From assembly GCA_030435675.1 (NCBI GenBank), contig CM059622.1, positions 16,864,001 through 16,928,000 of the forward strand: a stretch of 64,000 nt of DNA. The letters run 5' to 3'. Made by a program: the position numbers and the translations under genes. Below the pieces are notes generated by a model. That model worked only from the letters and a program-made list of their open reading frames with translations. It was not told the DNA's origin and ran no database searches. Below are positions 22,588 to 33,571 of the stretch, in pieces (the first letter of the stretch is position 1; the number at the start of each line of letters is the position of its first letter). The stretch comes from Steinernema hermaphroditum (taxonomy: Eukaryota > Nematoda > Chromadorea > Rhabditida > Steinernematidae).

Positions 22588-25500
22588 ATGTCGGCTGCGA
22601 GTGCGCCATCGGAAAGTCGTCCTGTCATCGGTGAGTTCCCTCTGAAAGGCGCCACCTTCTGAGCCTCTAAGTTGAAGACACACGCTTTTGCCGCTTCTGT
22701 AAGGGACGGGAGACAAGACGTGAAACACTCTTCCATCCATGTCGCTGTGAGGGCGCCAAGAAGTTCTCGCACGAGAAGTGCCTGAAGAATGCAGTTCGCT
22801 CGGCGAACACTCCCAACTGTCCCGACTGCGGACACAGGATCGACTTCGACATCGTCTACGGCCAACAGGAGATGTTCGTCGACGTCGGGCAGCTCGGTGT
22901 TGACACCGTCAAAAGTGAGTTGGGAAACGGAGTTTTTCGATGTTTGGTGGAAGAGGGCATCTTTTATTGGGTCAATATCTTGTGAGGGGAAGAAGTACTT
23001 TAGATTGTGTATTTGGCCCACGGAATCCGTTTTTTAATCTCGCGCACTCCCTATACTACCGCATTTTGATAAGCTATACGATAGGTCATGCCCGAAATCG
23101 TGCGGTAGATGATCGACCGATCAAATCGATAGCGAGCAGCTCAAATGAGTCTGCAGAATCTGCAGACAGAGGCATAGTCTGCAGAAAGCGCATTTTTTAT
23201 GCATGTCTAGACGGCGGCGTGCACTGTCGCCGCGCATACCGTAACCTGTCTCGCGACGATCTGCTTTCAGAAGCCGTTCCTCTCATCCTGTTCACGTTGG
23301 CCACAATCCTCTACGTTCTCGGCTGCATCTTCCTCTGGTCCATCGCCATTCCGCACTTTTTCGGCGAAGGCAGCCTCTTCACCGGCATTCTGACCTTCCT
23401 TTCGCTCGTCACCACCGTCTGCGCCGTGCTGCACATTCTGGAACTCGACCTGCCGTCATGGGTATCGCTCACGTCCTTTTGCAACCTTACAAAAGTGGAG
23501 CCGCGAGGCTACGGTCCGATTCTGTTCAAGACCGAGCAGTTCTCGCTCATTCTCGACTGGCAGCGACTCAGTATCCGTATTCTACAGCTGTTGAAATTGA
23601 TCGGCATACAGCTTTTCCTTTTCGCCTTCATGACGCCGATCCTCGCCGCCGCGACAAGACTGTTTGTGGGTAGGGCAAAGGTTTCTCCATTTTTTTAACA
23701 AGGCAATCTCAGTGAGACTTCCCACAGACCTCTGGTTGGTCGTGAACACGACCAATTTGACCGAAGGCCAAGATTACGGTGTCGTGGCGCTGAACGAGTT
23801 CCTTGGACATCTATTGCTATTTGCCGCCGTTCTAGTGTCGGTTTCGTTCGGCGTACCCCACAAGACTTCCGTCTGGATGGTGATGGTTCGCTTCGTCAAA
23901 TTGGTCTCTGTCTTTCTGTTCTTCCCGTGGTTCGCCGGTCACGTCATACATATGTACATAGCGGTCAGTTGCAACTTCAAATGCCCTCAACGCCTCATTT
24001 AGGAATACCACAACAGGGTTACCTTCTTCGAAAGCGGACTCCAGCGCTTCTACTCACACGCCGTCATTGGCTACTTCTACTACTGGCTAGAGCTTCGAGT
24101 CGTCAAGTACTGCATCGCTAAGATCACCGAAAGAGATATCGTCGACGTCTCCGCCGAAATCGATGAGGTGTCTTTTGGTCCTATAATACATTTTGGTCCT
24201 ATAATGTACTGTATCGGTAAACTGCCTGTTTAGACCGTGTTCCGACCCAGCTTCAAAAGCCCAAAAGAGTTCTGTGTACTCGTCGTAAGTGTTTCTTACT
24301 AACAAGGAGAGCTCCCAAAGTGTCCCACGGCGATTCGGTTGAAATTTGGCCTTTTCGATTTCGATGAAAGCCGATTTTGATCTGTATAATTTTAAGGTCT
24401 CCCGGTGCGATGTCCCTGACGCCACAAAATATACAGTATTCGTGCCAATTTTTGTCGTTTTTGACTGCTTTTCTTGTTACTTGCTCTCCTGCTTGTTAAT
24501 TTACAAAGCAAATTTTGGCTCTACATGCCGGAAACCGTAGAAAACCAGTCAAAAAACAACAAAGACTGACAAGAATACCGTATATTTTGCGGCGTCAGGA
24601 ACTTCGCACCAGGAGTCCACACAATTGCATACGACAAAATCAACTATGAAATATGGCTGAAAGCCCTCATTAACCGATGAAGCCTATCAGGTTTTGCTAC
24701 ACTCTGTCATGTCTATCTCCCTGCCAAATTTTAACCGCATCGGCGTGGGACAGTTTCGGACCTCTCCTTATAAGGTATACTGTACGAATTGCTCAGGCCT
24801 TTCTCCTACTCATCCCGAGCGCCACAACTATAAGTCCTTGCCTATATCGTCATCACTTCATGCAATACATCTACGGCGACAACGCCGCACTGAACTCGAT
24901 CAAAGACCTGGACTCCCCGAATCCTTGGGTGCTCGCCACTATATCGGTAGTGCATATGCGGTTTGCAGAGTTTCTGAACTTCTCACATCCAGATCATCAT
25001 ACTCAGCCTGACTTATCTTTCGCCAGTGTTCGACTATGCCTGCATAGCCGTGAAGACCTTGACCAGCTTTTCGGTAAGTACTAGAGGCGGTGACGTTGAA
25101 AAAACGTAGTTTCAGTGCTTCGAGAACTGTCTCAAGATCTATGTAACCGGCCTGAGGTTTATTATTTTCATTCATTCTACAATGTTCATGTTTGGCGTTC
25201 TTTGGACTGTCCCAGGTAAGCCAGCTAGCAGGATTGCAGGGCAAAAGGCATGCGATTTGGGAGCGTGTCCCTGTGAGACGACTGTAGAAAGAAGACTAGA
25301 TCATGACCAGGGCTGTGCGAGAGTCGAGACGAGAGTGTCGAATTTGGATACTCTTGTCCATACTGTGCAATTTTCGTTATAAATCTTGAGGACCACACGC
25401 GTGCAGACCGAACGAGTTTCCCTTTTGGATCAGGTCCGAGTGCAACTGGGAGTCGAAACGGAGTAGGACTCCGGTCTCGGAACGATTAACACTGGCAGTG

Positions 25501-27359
25501 ATGACGAGCAGAGTTGTCGGGTTCGGGTTTTCGGGTCGGGTTTTTCGGGTTTTCGGGTCGGGTTTGGGTGTCGGTTTCGGTTTTTCGGGTCGGGTACCCG
25601 AACGCTTCGGTTTCGGTTTCGGGTTCGGTTTCGGGTACCCGAAAATTTCGGTTTCGGTTTCGGGTTCGGTTTCGGGTACCCGAAAATTTCGGGTTCGGGT
25701 TCGGTTTCGGTTTCGGGTACCCGAAAGTTTAGGTTTCGGGTTCGGGTTCGGTTTCGGGTACCCGAAAATTTCGGTTTCGGGTTCGGTTTCGGGTCGGGTA
25801 CCCGAACTTCCCGGTTGGATTTCCCTGATTTTCGGTGTTTTGGAACTGTCGAACCGCGATTTTATTTTTTCAAACCCCATAAAGCGATCAGTCACAGCGC
25901 GGCGAGACCCAGAACCTATATTAGCGCTTTGAGATATCGAGATCTCCAGAAAAAGTAGGATATTTCGTACGTTCGGTCGCCGTTTTGATCGTGCTAGTGC
26001 AAACTTTGGGCGTAAGCGTGGCGCCACAACGGTACCGAAGTGTCGGTCTGCGCTTATGACGTGAACATGAGTGGGATGCACCGACGACAAGTTCATTAAC
26101 TTCGTAACCTTTGTAGACAGTTTGACGTCCACCTTTTCTGAGAGTTTCACGTTGATAGACAGTTTAGTTTTAAACTGAAGGACGCACGAAAAGGACTGCG
26201 GGAAAAAAGGAAAAAAAAATGTCCCCAACTTCAAAAACAACTTCGGGTTTTCGGTTTCGGTTTCGGTTTCGGGTACCCGAAAGTTTCGGTTTCGGTTTCG
26301 GTTTTTTCGGGTTCGGTTTCGGTTTCGGGTACCCGAAAATTTCGGTTTCGGTTTCGGGTTCGGTTTCGGGTACCCGAAAATTTCGGTTTCGGGTTCGGTT
26401 TCGGTTTCGGGTACCCGAAAATTTCGGTTTCGGGTTCGGTTTCGGTTTCGGGTACCCGAAAGTTTCGGTTTCGGGTTCGGGTTCGGTTTCGGGTACCCGA
26501 ACTTTCGGGTACCCGGACAACTCTGATGACGAGTAAACGGCAACAGCAAGGAAAACCGTCCACACAGTCTTTGCATGGAAAAATTTCAGAATTTTCGTGG
26601 TGGGACCAAGGCTACTCTCGTCTCGCCACTTTCGGCCGTTTGACAGTCCTAAAGACTGTACACAGCCCTGATCATGAACTTTCAGCTGCTTATATATCCC
26701 CTTTCAGAAATAGCCTATCGCTGGCTATTCGACCCGACCCTTCAGCCCGCCCTCTCCCACGGTTTCCTCATCTTCATCGGCGCCCTCCTCATCATCAACC
26801 TCGCCAACGCCAGATTCTTCTTCGACCGCTACCGTACCGACTTGGCGAACTTCGCAAAATTCATGGCTATCCTCTTCCCTACCGTCATCGTCATCCCATC
26901 CATTTTCTTCTTCTACTTCCGAATCGTCTTCCATCGCGAGACGACTCCGAAGATTCCTCACATAGAAGACCTGGCTTCCGCCTGGTACATCGGCGTCTTC
27001 ACCTGGATCGCCGTCGCCACCAACTCGCTCGCTTTCGAAAAGTCGTTTTTCGTGCAGATGAAGGAGGACTTCCTCAACAGAAGAACGAAGTTTTGGGACT
27101 TGCTGAAGGCGCTGAGACTGGTGATGGTCGCCTCCACTGGTGTTCTCATCGCAAGCTACGGATTCGAGAACATTTTTGCGCCGATTATGCGTAAGTCCAC
27201 ATAAAAAAGTGACTCATAAGCCCTATGGATTTCCCAGATGAAGGAGGCCTTCGCTCGTCTTACCACCACCTCCTTTTCTGGATCGGCCTCTTCACCTACT
27301 TCTACGTCGTTCCCTGCGTCAAGAAAAGCCTTGAGTTTGCTCGACAGAAGAATCGGTAA
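22588..27359 (+). CDS. marc-6: MARCH6/DOA10-like ER membrane E3 ubiquitin ligase
   Basis: Eleven exons in frame: 22588-22630, 22672-22914, 23271-23669, 23713-23963, 24003-24167, 24234-24284, 24797-24946, 24993-25073, 25116-25215, 26708-27190 and 27238-27359, about 695 residues. The N-terminus is a RING-CH zinc finger with spacing C21-x2-C24, C38-x-C40, x7, H48-x2-C51, C64-x2-C67 (FCRFC, HPCRCEGAKKFSHEKC, CPDC). The remainder is a chain of hydrophobic segments (for example ILFTLATILYVLGCIFL, FIIFIHSTMFMFGVLW, GFLIFIGALLIINLA). This layout is that of MARCH6/TEB4/Doa10, which ubiquitinates ER and inner nuclear membrane proteins for ERAD. It is shorter than human MARCH6 (910). The start of the seventh exon (24797) is my least certain junction. 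Intron 9 (25216-26707) holds a repeat element. Confidence 0.78.
24415..24599. repeat. Short inverted-repeat element in a MARCH6-like intron
   Basis: Arms of about 27 bases (24415-24441 and 24573-24599) are near-perfect reverse complements: CCTGACGCC-ACAAAATATAC-AGTATTC against GAATAC-CGTATATTTTG-CGGCGTCAGG. The 130 bases between are AT-rich and non-coding. It resembles a small non-autonomous element; outer ends and target duplication are not resolved. Confidence 0.55.
25520..25805. repeat. 41-bp tandem array with palindromic GGGTACCCG core (left cluster)
   Basis: GGTACC occurs at 25593, 25634, 25675, 25716, 25757 and 25797, that is every 40-41 bases. Each is centred in a palindrome TTTCGGGTACCCGAAA and linked by TTCGG(G/T)T runs. 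Irregular TTCGGG runs precede it. It is not the nematode telomere repeat TTAGGC. Confidence 0.85.
26240..26515. repeat. 41-bp tandem array with palindromic GGGTACCCG core (right cluster)
   Basis: GGTACC occurs at 26272, 26328, 26369, 26410, 26451, 26492 and 26509. The central steps are 41 bases as in the left cluster, and the linker runs read in the same direction, so the two clusters are direct, not inverted, copies although the outer arms are inverted. Confidence 0.85.
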
Positions 27360-27660
27360 CACTTTTGCTATAATGCACAGAACTTGTGAAATGTTCCTTA
27401 GCCAAGTCATCTCGGTCGCGCCCAAGAACTGCTACCATGAAGTCTGACGACATCGACTACATACAATCTGCAGCGTTCGTCCTCAGCGTGGATGTTTTTG
27501 GCTACCTTTGAGTCCGGTTCCTTCTGACCAATTCTTTTGTGATAGTACACTCATAAGTGCCACATTTTTCTATCCATAAATCAATAGATATGTTCCAGCT
27601 TTTTGTAGGATGAAGGTGTGGATGGAATGGATGGTATAAGATAATCTCAGCTGCTATTCT

Positions 27661-28535
27661 TTATTCGTTTCCTCGACCTCTTTGCTCTCTTCGAGTTGCA
27701 GAATAGTTTGCAGCTGGTTCTAGAATGAGCTCAACGCGCTCTGTTCCCAAGCCCTGCCATCCCACCTTCAACGCTTTGTTGGCGTCCAGCAGCCGCGAGT
27801 TCTCGTCCTTCATCCTCTGCTCGAGCAGCTCCATCTCCTCCTCATTGGAGAGGCGCTCCGAAGCGAGACGCTGCTCCAGCTCCTCGAGCTTCTGCTCCAG
27901 CTGCCTGTTCTTCTCGATCTCCTCGTCGCGCTCTACTACCGCCCTCGTTTGCTGACGCTCTACCGTAATCGCCTTCCGCACGCCGTAGGCGGTGGCGCTC
28001 TCCAGAAGACTCTGATAGGAGAGGAGCGTCAGACGGAGCTCGTCGCGCACGCGGAGAAGAAGGACACCCCGCTCGGCGCAGTTCACCGTAACTTCGCGGA
28101 TGAGCTCGTCTGCAACTGTGTAGACAGTATGTAGGCATCGTCTAGGAGACTCACCGAAGAGCTGGTCGTAAACATAGCGTCGGATCGGACAGATTCCGAA
28201 GGGTTTGGCGCCGCGGGACGCGAGCGTCTTCTCGAAGCGCGCTTTCAGGTCGAGGACGTCGAGGCGCGTCGCCGGAAGCGTCGAGGCATGCTCCACCCAA
28301 GCTTTCCCCGACTCTTCAAAGCGCCTAAATCAGAGAATTCCTTGAATAGGCCATGTTCCGCTCACCTCGGAGGGAGGATGCAGTCGAGGATGCTCTGCAT
28401 CGCCACTTCGGGATCGACAGTCGCCGAGTCGGCTTCGTCAGCGAGCTTCTCGAAGGAAGGCGCTTCGACGCCGTCGTCTTCTTCGCGTTCGCCGAGCCTC
28501 AGAAGCCCGAAAACATGAACGTCGTCGGTGGCCAT
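27661..28535 (-). CDS. DNALI1: Axonemal dynein light intermediate chain (p28/DNALI1 family)
   Basis: Exons 28535-28366, 28324-28155 and 28115-27661 join to 264 residues, close to human DNALI1. Family landmarks are in order: SILDCILPPRRFEESGKAWV, then TRLDVLDLKARFE, GICPIRRYVYDQLF, the very conserved DELIREVTVNCAERGVLLLR, RVRDELRLTLLSYQSL, and a C-terminal coiled coil of Glu/Gln/Leu/Arg heptads (about residues 165-235). In other animals p28 anchors single-headed inner-arm dyneins with actin and centrin in motile axonemes. Nematodes have no motile cilia and crawling sperm, so a different role (sensory cilia or cytoplasmic dynein) must be considered. It is convergent with the MARCH6-like gene (301 bases apart) and starts 209 bases after the galectin-like gene. 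Confidence 0.88.
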
Positions 28536-28744
28536 CTCGCGAAACGAAGAGAAAAGGAGTGAGGGTCTGCATTAGCGGCGGGAGACATTTTACGGTTCAG
28601 CGGTTTCCGAGGGAAGCGATAATAGAGTGGTCGCCAGGCGTTTTAATACTACAAGTCCAGTTAACACGCGACAAAACAATATTTGTTCCAATCAATTATA
28701 AAAATCCACCATGCTTGTTATAAATATGAATACATAATAAGTGC

Positions 28745-30195
28745 TTACAGGTCCAGTTGGAGTTGAACCGCCAAACTTTTGACAATGCATCTAAACAAAA
28801 CAGCAACAGGGTCGGTGTATGCCGTGTCGTGCTTGTAAATAACGTAATCTTCAACCGAAACCTAAAAAGGGAAGCACGATAGCACCAACACGAATCATTC
28901 GCGCTTACTGTGAGAAATCCATTCACGAGCTTAAAGAACATCTTCATATCAACATTTTTAGGAAACAGCTCTGGTTGATCTTGAACAAACTTCCTACGAC
29001 CCGTTTTCGTGTTCTCAAACACAATTTGCTAAATGTAAATGTTACTGACGCACTACAGAACTGTCTTACATTGTTTGCCTTCTGAATACGCATGAGAAGA
29101 TCGGGGCCAATGGTAGCACGGCATTCCTGCTCTGGCACGCTAAATACGGCTAATAGTATTTGATCTAAATGGACAATGCTGATATATTCAGAGACACTGC
29201 AAACAAACATACCTCCAGAAAAGGTTTCGCTCCGTTTTATGTCAGGTCTATCCACAGTGAATTCCTCAATGGCGAAGTCAGGTGTCATTTGTTCTTGGAA
29301 AAGCAACAGATACTTCGCTGCAGACATAATGCCATTGTCAAGCACGAAGAAAAGATTTACGTGATTAACTGTCACTTTAAACTCGCCATCCCAGTTCAGC
29401 GAGGAAATCACAATGGTATTCAACTTATCATTGAATGCTGTGTTATTTGCAGACCAAACCTCTTCTTTCCACATTTGGCCTGGTGTCCTTTTCAAAACCT
29501 TAAAGGAACCCTTTTCCGATTTTATTTCAATTGCAGACGTTTTTTTGTCATTGGCCCCGTCGGTGAAGCGAATATGAAATCTAAAGGTATAAATTATATA
29601 TAAACCAATATGTATTTGGTAAAAACTCACTGGTCTTTTCCACCTCTCACTTTAATTGTTATTTTACTGAAATCACCACCCGGAAGCCGCATAACCATTC
29701 TGTTGCTAAATACACGTTGGTGGTCGCATTTCACCGTTGTGTTAAGGTTCAACGTTTGAGCGCAAGTACCTGAAATAGTGCAATAACATATAAACTTTTA
29801 GAAAAAGGAGGTAACTCACTATCCGGTTTCAGGGCAATCTGACAAATCGTTGTTCCTTCATCCTCTATATCACCCCTTAACGCTCCCTTCAAGCTTTTGC
29901 AGACAGCGTTCCGAATGTCCTGCTTAACACCCTGCAAATCTATACGTAAAATTAACGAACAAACCTGCACAAACCTCCAGATTCATCGTGCAGAAGTGAG
30001 ATCTACCCGATTTCTCATACTTCCATCCGCTGCAGCAAAAGAGATCTGAAATGAGCCTAAAATCACTGAAAAGTACACGAGGAAGCCCTCACAGTCTTCC
30101 GTGATTATCGTTGCTCTACCGACTTCTTGTGCGTTCTGACTGGTCGAACTTGCTATGAGTGCGGCGAAGAGAACCGCGTGACCGAGCGAAATCAT
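28745..30195 (-). CDS. Secreted protein with tandem galectin-like domains
   Basis: Eight exons join in frame: 30195-30093, 30045-29975, 29931-29820, 29769-29631, 29580-29213, 29164-29070, 29028-28909 and 28861-28745, 374 residues. The start MISLGHAVLFAALIASSTSQ is a signal peptide. A cysteine-containing segment follows (LFCCSGWKYEKSGRSHFC). The middle looks galectin-like: FHIRFTDGANDKK, W-K-E-E-V-W in the place of the galectin W-x-x-E-x-R motif, NNTAFNDKL and FKVTVNHVNLFFV. The last third repeats the pattern weakly (QIVFENTKTGRRKF, MKMFFKLVNGFLTVSVEDY). The sugar-binding His-Asn-Arg residues are not clearly kept, so carbohydrate binding is uncertain. The gene model is solid; the family call is tentative. 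An extracellular role is expected. Confidence 0.6.
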
Positions 30196-30594
30196 GCCGT
30201 TCACCAGGAGTGATTCGACTCAAATGATGCGCAAAGGGGCGGCGGCGCGCAGTGGGCGTCTGTCTAGACCGTCTAGACAATTTAAATGGGGAAATTGTTT
30301 GCAGGCTGTGCGATGGCATTCATTCTCGGGCGCATCTATGTTACGGTATTGTCATGCTTGTTTTTATCTCATCTTTTCGTCCGAAATAATCGTTTCGGCT
30401 ATTCCCATGCTTGAAACACTTAGCATCACTTAGAAAGAAGACGGTAGCTAATCACAAATGAGCGTCGAGAGAAGCTACCATTCGGAGAGATTGCAAGCAA
30501 GTTACAGTAACTGTAACCGATTGATTCAGGAGATGACGCCTTTTTCCTTGTAGGACCATCGTTTGCAGACGGGATATATAAAACTGGATTATTG
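30196..30594. other. Intergenic between the galectin-like gene and the MITE
   Basis: About 400 bases that should contain the promoter of the galectin-like gene. A short palindromic stretch GTCTAGACCGTCTAGAC lies at about 30263-30279. Nothing else recognised. Confidence 0.4.
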
Positions 30595-30793
30595 TATAGT
30601 CCATTTTTTTTTCGAACTCCACAAAAGCGATCAATCACCGCGCGGCGAGACCGAGAATTCGCTCCAGCACACTGAAGAAAGGCAAATATTTCGTGCGTTC
30701 GTTCGCTTCTTTCAATGCGCTAGAGCAAATTCTGGGTCCCACCGCGCTGTGATTGATCGCTTTTGTGGAGTTCGAAAAAAAAAATGGACTATA
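30595..30793. mobile_element. MITE with long terminal inverted repeats (TA-type)
   Basis: The two ends are inverted copies over about 50 bases: TATAGTCCATTTTTT, TTCGAACTCCACAAAAGCGA and TCAATCAC on the left against the exact reverse complement on the right (30742-30793). TA at each end fits the Tc1/mariner target duplication. Total length is about 199 bases, with no coding capacity. A diverged relative sits inside the MARCH6-like intron element (about 25840-26000). Confidence 0.85.
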
Positions 30794-30828
30794 GGTAATT
30801 ACATTTATTAAATTTTACATGTTTTTTT

Positions 30829-33298
30829 TCATAAATGCACATTCCCGTGAGCCATGGAAATATGGTCCATTCGCGATTCCAAGAACTCGTCCAAAAGTTC
30901 CTGGATCATTGACCGAGATTCGTAAACATCGTCCTCCGTGGAGCGTTCATGGGTCGTGCAGATCCGACAGATTTGAGTCCCCCTCAGTTCGGCTCTCGTC
31001 ATCATCAGCTTATGAGATCTGTTGACGTCTTCGACGAACCCATATGTGAGGGCGTTCTCCTCACCCTTCGAGGACCCTCTTATCTTGAATCTTATCTTGA
31101 AGCACACGAGTCCGAGGGATCGCTCCCCGACCACCTCCAGGCGGAGATCCTTCTTGATCAGCTCCTCGAACAGGGCCGCATGCGACACAAGACGACGGAC
31201 AAACGCCTGAATTCCACTGCTACCGTACATTCGGAAAAGCAACCAGAGCCGAACACCGTAGAAGGGTCGACTGAGGGCGACGCCCCAGTCGCGGGCGTCG
31301 ATTGAACCTTCTGGAATCAGGAGGTGATCGACTTTTATTTTGGGGATACTGTAGTTACCATGGTATTGAGTGTATGTAGTAGGAGGCGTTGATTTTAAAC
31401 GCTTCTTTGAGGGCGTTCTGGTTCCGCGTCCAGATGAAGCCTTGCGGGACGGACTGGAGGAGGAACTTGTGAGGGTTGACGTTCACCGAATCGGCCATTT
31501 CGATGCCTTTGGCGAAGAAACGGAATTGCGGACAGATCATGGTGGAGCCGGCGTAAGAGGCGTCCACGTGGAACCACAGACCGTATCTGAAGGGTTCTTA
31601 GGGTTAGATAAATGGACAAGAGGCAGTTTTCAGCATTCGGTCTAGCCCCAAACCCACTTCTTGGCGACGTTCCCCACTTCAGTCAGATTATCGAAGGAGC
31701 ACATGGCGGTAGTTCCAAGTGTTCCTTGAACATGACGAGGGATCAGGCCGTTCCCCAGGTCCTCCTTGATCCGTTTCTCCAGAGCATCTCCACGCATCGA
31801 GAAGTTCTCGTCGGACTCCACCGCGTGGCACCGTATCATCGCCAAGGTGCACGCTTTCTGGAAGGACGAATGCGCCAGGTCAGAGCTGTAGGCGACCAGC
31901 CTCTTGAGCACATCAGTTTCGCTCTCATTGGAGACCGTGATCGTCGTTTTGATCTTCTGGAATCGCGCAGCGACGACCGACATGAGAATACAGTCAGAGG
32001 CCGACGGCTGAATCGATCCACCGCCGGGACTGTCTTTGACATCGCCTTGGAAGAGGAACGTTTCTGGAAGATTGAGAGCCTTGCACAGCCAGTTCACCAT
32101 GAGATGCTCAAGCTCGGCCAGTGCTGGACAGCCGTCCCAGGTGAAGCCACAGACACCAAGGCCCGCGGCTATGACGCATCCGATGACGTCAGGGTAGGAG
32201 CAGCCGGCTGGGTAGTAAGCCAAGAAGCGTTTGTGTTGCATATGGGTGGGCTGAAATGGAGTTCTTATTGCGGTGATCATGATGGGATTTACCCCGGGGA
32301 CAATTTGAGTTTTAAGGTCTTTCATGATATCGCAGAACTTCTCCGGTTCCAGGGGGGCACTTTGAGGGAGGATGTCGGAGAGGAAACCGGGTTGTTTGTC
32401 TGGAAAGGTGTTAGCGTTAGTGCTCATCACCTTTTGCTTAGAACAGGTTGTTTATCCGCATAGATAATTCTTTGAAAGGGAGGGGGTGCTGTGTTCAGGT
32501 TGGGTCACCCAAAGGCCACATTGATCCACGAATCAGCATCAGCTTCGTGTTAAATAAACTGAAATTGTCACAAGAGGGGCCAATGTCTTTAGATCATTTC
32601 AGCTGGGGTACAGTCCAGAAGATTCACGATGACCATTAGGACCTAATGTTTGTAACATAAGCAGTTTTGTTGCCTCGACCATGTCTAATATTTTATCAAA
32701 ATTTGAGAGAATTTCAGCTTTTCAAAGTGATCATAAAGAGTTAGACAGAAAATTTATTGGAAGGAGTACATATGTGCAAGTTATAGCAATAGCTACAACC
32801 TTCTTAAAGATGAAAAAGGCTAATGTTCACGATTTCGATAAAGAACATAAAAAACACACCTGTAGTTACATTGTACCTGTCGGAGTTATCTAAGTAGTCG
32901 GTCAAGAAGGCTACAGTCTCCGCCATGTACTTCGTGAAATCGGCTGAGGTCACTGGCAACAAGAAGTCGCTATCCTTCTCCTCTTTCCTCGTTCCTTCCA
33001 GATAAACGCTTCTGCCGACCTCCCCCTTTGAGGCCTTCTTGAACTGTCCAGAGAACAGAAAGACCGCGATGAAACACATAGGCAGGAATAAGGTCAGGAG
33101 CTGCATCAGAAGCACCTGGTGGTGGCTCGCAATAAGAAAACCAAAAGCCACGAAGATGAGTGACTTTAACAACTGGAAGGCTGAAGTGGGTTACGGCAAT
33201 TAGACTGGCATAGGGTTCAGCAGCGGTTCAGCCCGTGATCAGCAAGGCGGGGAGGCCCCGAATGAAGGTGACTCACACTTGAACAGCGACGTAGTCAT
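30829..33298 (-). CDS. Group II PLP decarboxylase A (AADC-like, membrane hairpin), with a frame break
   Basis: Exons 33298-33277, 33180-32860, 32399-32293, 32250-31658, 31586-31359 and 31310-30829. The first 22-base exon and the exon phases match genes B and C. Two hydrophobic stretches near the N-terminus (LLKSLIFVAFGFLIAS, VLLMQLLTLFLPMCFIAVFL) are separated by only a few residues. The decarboxylase domain follows: HKRFLAYYPAG, GFTWDGCPALAELE, YSSDLAHSSFQKA with the cofactor-stacking His, FHVDASYAG with the PLP-binding Asp, and NPH-K-F with the PLP lysine. Such enzymes make biogenic amines from aromatic amino acids or histidine; the substrate is not inferable. The natural 48-base intron between exons 5 and 6 joins phase 2 to phase 1, giving a stop, so gene A is either a pseudogene, misassembled, or spliced unusually. 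C-terminus is HGNVHL. Confidence 0.75.
33232..33253 (+). repeat. 22-base fragment of U1 stem-loop I
   Basis: The 22 bases are identical to the U1 copies 1 and 4 stem-loop I (CCCGTGATCAG, then CAAGGCGGGGA). They sit in the first intron of decarboxylase A, about 320 bases upstream of U1 copy 4. No other U1 sequence is attached. Confidence 0.7.
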
Positions 33299-33483
33299 TG
33301 TCGGAGTGAGGAGACATGTGGCAGTGGCGCCCTTTTATGTCCTGTTCTGAGGATTTTCTAGGAGGGTGGGCGTCGCTTCCGGAGATACTCTTGTAGCTCG
33401 TATGGATCAACAGATTACAACACTGGTGGAATCTTCGACTCCGGCGTCGTTCAAATGTAAGCGAAATGAAGCATTGTCTGTGT

Positions 33484-33508
33484 TTTCTCTGACTTCTCTG
33501 ACGTAGAC
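33484..33508 (+). promoter_or_regulatory. Proximal sequence element (PSE) of U1 gene 4
   Basis: Same block, 88 bases before the RNA, with small changes (CTCTGACTTCTCTGACGTAG at its core). Confidence 0.78.
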
Positions 33509-33571
33509 CCGTCGCACCGGTGCGACGAGCCGGTTGAATCCGAAAGGAAAGGTCGGCGATGGGCAGCTCAT

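Larger units (their letters stand above)
25299..26691. mobile_element. Inverted-repeat (foldback-like) element with internal 41-bp arrays, in intron of the MARCH6-like gene
   Basis: The outer arms pair in interrupted fashion. Left at about 25299-25342 reads ATCATGACCAGGGCTGTG then GAGACGAGAGT; right at about 26612-26690 reads ACTCTCGTCTCG then CACAGCCCTGATCATGA. A second inner pair (AGAGTTGTC at 25509-25517, GACAACTCT at 26516-26524) directly borders the tandem arrays. The middle (about 25840-26000) resembles the MITE at 30595-30793 (AAAGCGATCA, GCGCGGCGAGACC, TATTTCGT-CGTTCG), suggesting nested insertion. No transposase frame; the long open frames over the arrays are repeat artefacts. Confidence 0.6.

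Noticed and set aside
25520..25805. Telomere-like TTCGGG runs
   Set aside because: Nematode telomeres are TTAGGC; the runs have a palindromic 41-bp period and lie in an intron.
25377..26576. Open frames up to 399 residues made of PKPNPKPK and GTRNRNRT-like repeats
   Set aside because: They are translations of the 41-bp tandem arrays in an intron; all frames on both strands stay open because of composition.
31612..32463. 283-residue plus-strand frame
   Set aside because: Antisense shadow of decarboxylase A exon 4, whose minus-strand product has all the decarboxylase motifs.
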